Part shown: positions 43,118 through 45,776 of the stretch, piece by piece | Layout of the letters: every line of letters begins with the position of its first letter | Position numbering within the stretch: the first letter of the stretch is position 1 | Assembly (NCBI GenBank): GCA_964535195.1 | Contig: CAZHSI010000010.1 | Span: 1 to 45,776 of the forward strand | Source: UBA9339 sp964535195 | GTDB lineage: Bacteria; Pseudomonadota; Gammaproteobacteria; UBA9339 | DNA: 45,776 nt | Direction: 5' to 3' | Program-made: the position numbers and the translations under genes | The notes under the pieces: generated by a model | The model's input: only the letters and a program-made list of their open reading frames with translations | What the model was told of the DNA's origin: nothing | The model's database searches: none

Positions 43118-44380
43118 ATGATAAAAATTAAAAGCTCCGTCCTAGGTTGGATTATTTGTTCTTTGGCCGCAATTTTTTATTGTTACGAATATTTATTACG
43201 CATCGCACCATCTTTTATGGTCCCTGAACTGATGCAAACTTTTAAGGCTAACGCCACCGAGTTCGGCATGCTTTCAGCTTTTTTCTATTTTGTTTATACC
43301 CCGATGCAAATTGTCGTCGGATTATTATCTGACCTATATGGGCCACGACGTATTTTAACTGTTGCGATAGTTGCCTGCGCAATCGGGAGTTATCTATTTA
43401 GCATAGCCGATATTCTATTAATTGCTGCAATCGGCAGATCACTTATTGGGTTTGGCAGCGCCTTCGCCTTTGTTTGTGTATTAAAACTTGCTTCGTCATG
43501 GTTACCCCAACGATTTTTTGCCCTCTTTGTTGGTTTAGCAACCATGCTAGCTATGATAGGGGCAATCGCTCAAGTAACGATATTAAGTTCACTAATACAT
43601 ACCATCGGTTGGCAAAAAACTATTAACATCGGCACGATCACTGGCATAATTTTAATACCAATTATATGCTTAGTAATTCGAGATAAACCATCTATTGGTC
43701 CTAAGGTTAAAACCCCTCCGCAATACCGTGAAACTTTTACCGGTTTCTTAAAAATCTTAAAAAAACCCCAAATGTGGCTGAATGGTCTGATTGCTTGTAC
43801 CATGTATTTGTCACTATCCCTCTTTGCTGAACTTTGGGGGATCCCATTCTTATCTAACGTTTATAAATTATCTGCCAATGAAGCGGGACTAGCGTGCTCG
43901 ATGGTATACCTAGGTTGGCTTATCGGCAGTCCTACTATCGGTTATATTTCTGACATTACAAGATCAAGACGGGCCCCTATTCTTTTTGGGTGTCTTGTTG
44001 CAACAATTTTAATTAGTCTAATTATTTACCTACCACAAATGAATACCAAGCTATTATACTTAATATTGTTTCTCTTTGGTTTCTTCTCAAGTTTTGAAAT
44101 TTTGTGTTTTGCAGTTAGCAGTGAAAATGCCCCCCAACATTTAGTAGCCACCGCTTCAGCTTTTACTAATTTTTTAATTATGTTAGGAGGAATCGCTTCA
44201 CAACCACTAATCGGCATATTGCTCGACGCTACTTGGTCAGGACAAACAGAAAATACCATCAGAGTTTACTCTGTAGCTAATTATCAACTAGCATTTGGCG
44301 TTTTGCCTGCAGCATGTTTAATAGGATTTATTTTAACATTATTTTTAAAAGAAACTGGTCATAAAGTTGATAAACACTAA
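43118..44380 (+). CDS. MFS transporter
   Basis: 420-residue inner-membrane protein with twelve predicted helices. The cytosolic loop between helices 2 and 3 has GLLSDLYGPRRI, the major facilitator motif A, and helix 4-5 shows GRSLIGFGSAFAF. The start of the second half has GLACSMVYLGWLIGSPTIGYISD. It resembles the anion/sugar-phosphate:H+ symporter type common in Legionella and Coxiella relatives, but substrate is not assignable. The gene is intact although flanked on both sides by broken IS copies. Confidence 0.88.
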   Translation: MIKIKSSVLGWIICSLAAIFYCYEYLLRIAPSFMVPELMQTFKANATEFGMLSAFFYFVYTPMQIVVGLLSDLYGPRRILTVAIVACAIGSYLFSIADILLIAAIGRSLIGFGSAFAFVCVLKLASSWLPQRFFALFVGLATMLAMIGAIAQVTILSSLIHTIGWQKTINIGTITGIILIPIICLVIRDKPSIGPKVKTPPQYRETFTGFLKILKKPQMWLNGLIACTMYLSLSLFAELWGIPFLSNVYKLSANEAGLACSMVYLGWLIGSPTIGYISDITRSRRAPILFGCLVATILISLIIYLPQMNTKLLYLILFLFGFFSSFEILCFAVSSENAPQHLVATASAFTNFLIMLGGIASQPLIGILLDATWSGQTENTIRVYSVANYQLAFGVLPAACLIGFILTLFLKETGHKVDKH

Positions 44381-44447
44381 TAAAAAAATTACTAGGTTCA
44401 CAGGATTGTTGAATAAATAGTTCTCGTCATTGTAATGCTCCCATTAA

Positions 44448-44520
44448 TCAAGCGGCAGCTAAGAGAATTCTCTCCAGTTCTTGTTTTTCAAAAGTAGTTG
44501 GTGTTTTGTATTTTAACGAT
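44448..44520 (-). pseudogene. Tail of a different IS3-type transposase
   Basis: On the minus strand this reads SLKYKTPTTFEKQELERI then LLAAA and TGA (44450-44448). SLxYKTPxxFE is the usual C-terminal end of IS3/IS-type orfB proteins. The start is cut off by the left end of the IS3 copy 2 at 44522. No such tail occurs in copy 1, so it comes from another element. Confidence 0.6.
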
Positions 44521-44521
44521 G

Positions 44522-45045
44522 TGATCTTGCTACCATAAAGTGGAGACCTCGAATAAAAATAAATATAATTAATTTTTGTTTAAGAGGTAAAAAATGCAAG
44601 TAAGAACGACAAGAGGTTATGATAAAGAATTTAAGATTAATGCAGTAAAGCTATATTTAGCTAGCGGCAAGAAGTATCAAGAAATTAGCAAAGAGCCAGG
44701 TTATATACAGGTACTCTAGTAACCTGGGTTATGAGTCATAAGGAGCACGGAGAAGAAGAATTTTCTGATAAGGGACACCTTAAACCATCAGATGCTGAGG
44801 TGGTCAATTTGAGGAAAGAACTGGCAATAGTAAGAGAAGAGAGCGATATCTTAAAAAAAGCGCTGGGCATCTTCTCATCACGCCAGCAATGAAATATCGC
44901 TTTATGAAAGGAGGGGGATGTCCCAAGTATTTGAAGTATCTAGCAGTGGTTACTATGCTTATTTTAAGCGAGAAGTATCTGGTATAGCAGCTAAGATGAG
45001 GTGTAAGTTTAAAAGAACCACCAAAGCTGATCCTAAAGCTATGGT
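44522..45045 (+). mobile_element. Defective IS3-family element, copy 2 (truncated)
   Basis: Begins with TGATCTTGC (44522-44530), the same terminus as copy 1. orfA is intact at its start (ATG 44594, RGYDKEFKINAVKLYLASGK) but shifts frame and stops at 44719; the second half is open at 44731-44892. orfB is reached with a short internal deletion (about 20 bp after ATGAAAG) and ends at FKRTTKADPKA, next to the SIMPL gene. Homology to copy 1 stops at about 45040, so most of orfB and the right end are lost. Confidence 0.8.
44594..44892 (+). pseudogene. IS3-type orfA, frameshifted (copy 2)
   Basis: The first 41 codons (MQVRTTRGYDKEF to QEISKEPG) form the helix-turn-helix half, ending in TAG at 44717. 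The second half, in another frame, is GTLVTW then MSHKEHGEEEFSDKG and the coiled-coil end ALGIFSSRQQ (TGA 44890-44892). One frameshift near 44700 separates them. Confidence 0.75.
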
Positions 45046-45054
45046 AGCTATAAC

Positions 45055-45774
45055 TTAGGAGTTAAGGAGGTAATCTAAAGATACCACTACTCGAACAGTT
45101 TTATTTATGTCACCAATTTGATCGTTGTCAGATCCATAGTTTTGACCAGCGTTACTATCGATATTGAGGATCTGAAACACTCCTTGGCTAGCGCGGCGAA
45201 TCGAACCTAATTGACAGCCAGAATTATTGGCAAACTGCTCGGCTACTAGACGAGCGCTCTTCGTGGCCTGTTCTAGTAATTGCGGCCTGATCTCATCAAG
45301 TTTAGTAAAATAATAGCGGGGGTTTGGTAAATATTCGCTTTTAGGCGTTAATACAATGCCTTGTTGAATTAACTCTGCGCACTTTTGGCTTATTTGTCGT
45401 ATCAAGTCAACGTTAGTAGTACGTAGTATCAGTCCTCCATTCAAAATATATCGGTATTGTGGTTTATTAGAGGTATATTCACGAGCATATTGATCAATGA
45501 CGTTGGTTCTTTGGGTTTCAATTTCACTGGCGGGAAAGCCATTTTTAATTAAAAAGTCCATTATGATTTTTTGATTTTTTAAGCTTTCAACAGTCAATAG
45601 ATTTAGGTCATTACCAGTCACCTTATAACCAAGGTCCCAAATCGCCGTATCAGCTTTTACTTGGCGTTCCGCTATGCCCTTGACACTCGCATAGCGATCA
45701 GCACCACGCCAATTGTAAATACCACGAGCTATAAACCAACCACCTAGAGCATTGCCAAATAAAATGGCACCCAT
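45055..45774 (-). CDS. SIMPL-domain (DUF541) protein, start at or beyond the window edge
   Basis: 239 residues from an ATG two bases from the end of the window; a longer start outside cannot be excluded. One N-terminal hydrophobic segment (about residues 3-20, a signal anchor) is followed by the SIMPL domain: VKGIAERQVKADTA, a helix with NQKIIMDFLIKNG, and the characteristic YRYILNGGLILRTTNVDLI. The C-terminus is VVVSLDYLLN. Members are usually periplasmic proteins of uncertain role. Its 3' end directly abuts the truncated IS3 copy 2. Confidence 0.85.
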   Translation of the reverse strand: MGAILFGNALGGWFIARGIYNWRGADRYASVKGIAERQVKADTAIWDLGYKVTGNDLNLLTVESLKNQKIIMDFLIKNGFPASEIETQRTNVIDQYAREYTSNKPQYRYILNGGLILRTTNVDLIRQISQKCAELIQQGIVLTPKSEYLPNPRYYFTKLDEIRPQLLEQATKSARLVAEQFANNSGCQLGSIRRASQGVFQILNIDSNAGQNYGSDNDQIGDINKTVRVVVSLDYLLNS

Positions 45775-45776
45775 TA

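Noticed and set aside
1..45776. tRNA, rRNA or CRISPR array
   Set aside because: No cloverleaf-like sequence with TTCRANYC arm, no rRNA motif and no regularly spaced direct repeats with unique spacers were seen on reading both strands.

Overview
The window looks like a chromosomal segment of a host-associated gammaproteobacterium, most like the Legionellales/Coxiella group. The reasons are the yajC-secD-secF operon, an mraZ-rsmH-ftsL-ftsI-murE division/wall cluster with meso-DAP-type MurE, the lpoA and yraN genes (adjacent in many gammaproteobacteria), a mevalonate-pathway gene, effector-like genes, decayed genes and broken insertion sequences. Base composition is AT-rich. The taxon is an inference from gene content; no rRNA or tRNA is visible to anchor it.

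Layout. 1-3271: Sec accessory operon yajC-secD-secF. 3395-6477: a free-standing lipase-like protein converging on two unrecognised, effector-like genes. 6633-9066: a three-gene ABC importer of the thiamine-precursor type, followed by a convergent drug/metabolite-type permease. 9960-10260: a palindromic element and an mraZ promoter carrying four GTGG boxes at exact 10-bp spacing. 10261-20587: division and peptidoglycan genes (mraZ, rsmH, ftsL, ftsI, murE, unknown, alpha/beta hydrolase, membrane-linked murF-like ligase, ddl, mraY). The hydrolase-murF-ddl part looks like a foreign block, and murD, ftsW and murG are absent here. 20730-21950: lpoA.

21951-34329 is an island sitting between lpoA and yraN. 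It holds the remnant of a CE-clan cysteine protease, then a reading frame of about 3,340 codons (22459-32481) broken only by two in-frame stop codons (TAG, TGA). That frame encodes a signal peptide, an inverse-autotransporter (intimin-type) beta-barrel, a J-domain, a helical-repeat region, a SecA-like ATPase, a hydrophobic segment and a C-terminal lipase domain. The lipase domain is paralogous to the free-standing protein at 3395. Two tandem, mutually paralogous membrane-anchored proteins follow directly and may be immunity or accessory factors. I consider this the most novel feature of the window.

34330-39567 returns to housekeeping genes: yraN, a fused mvaD-idi gene, an amino-acid permease, a ferritin-like protein and rluD. 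39568-45054 is a decayed region with a 47-residue histone-like gene, a broken effector-like gene, two defective copies of one IS3-family element, a tail of another IS, and an intact MFS transporter. The window ends inside or at the start of a SIMPL-domain gene on the minus strand.

Functionally, the housekeeping parts cover protein export (SecDF-YajC), septal peptidoglycan synthesis and isoprenoid precursor supply. The accessory parts suggest host interaction through surface or secreted toxins, most of them now degrading.
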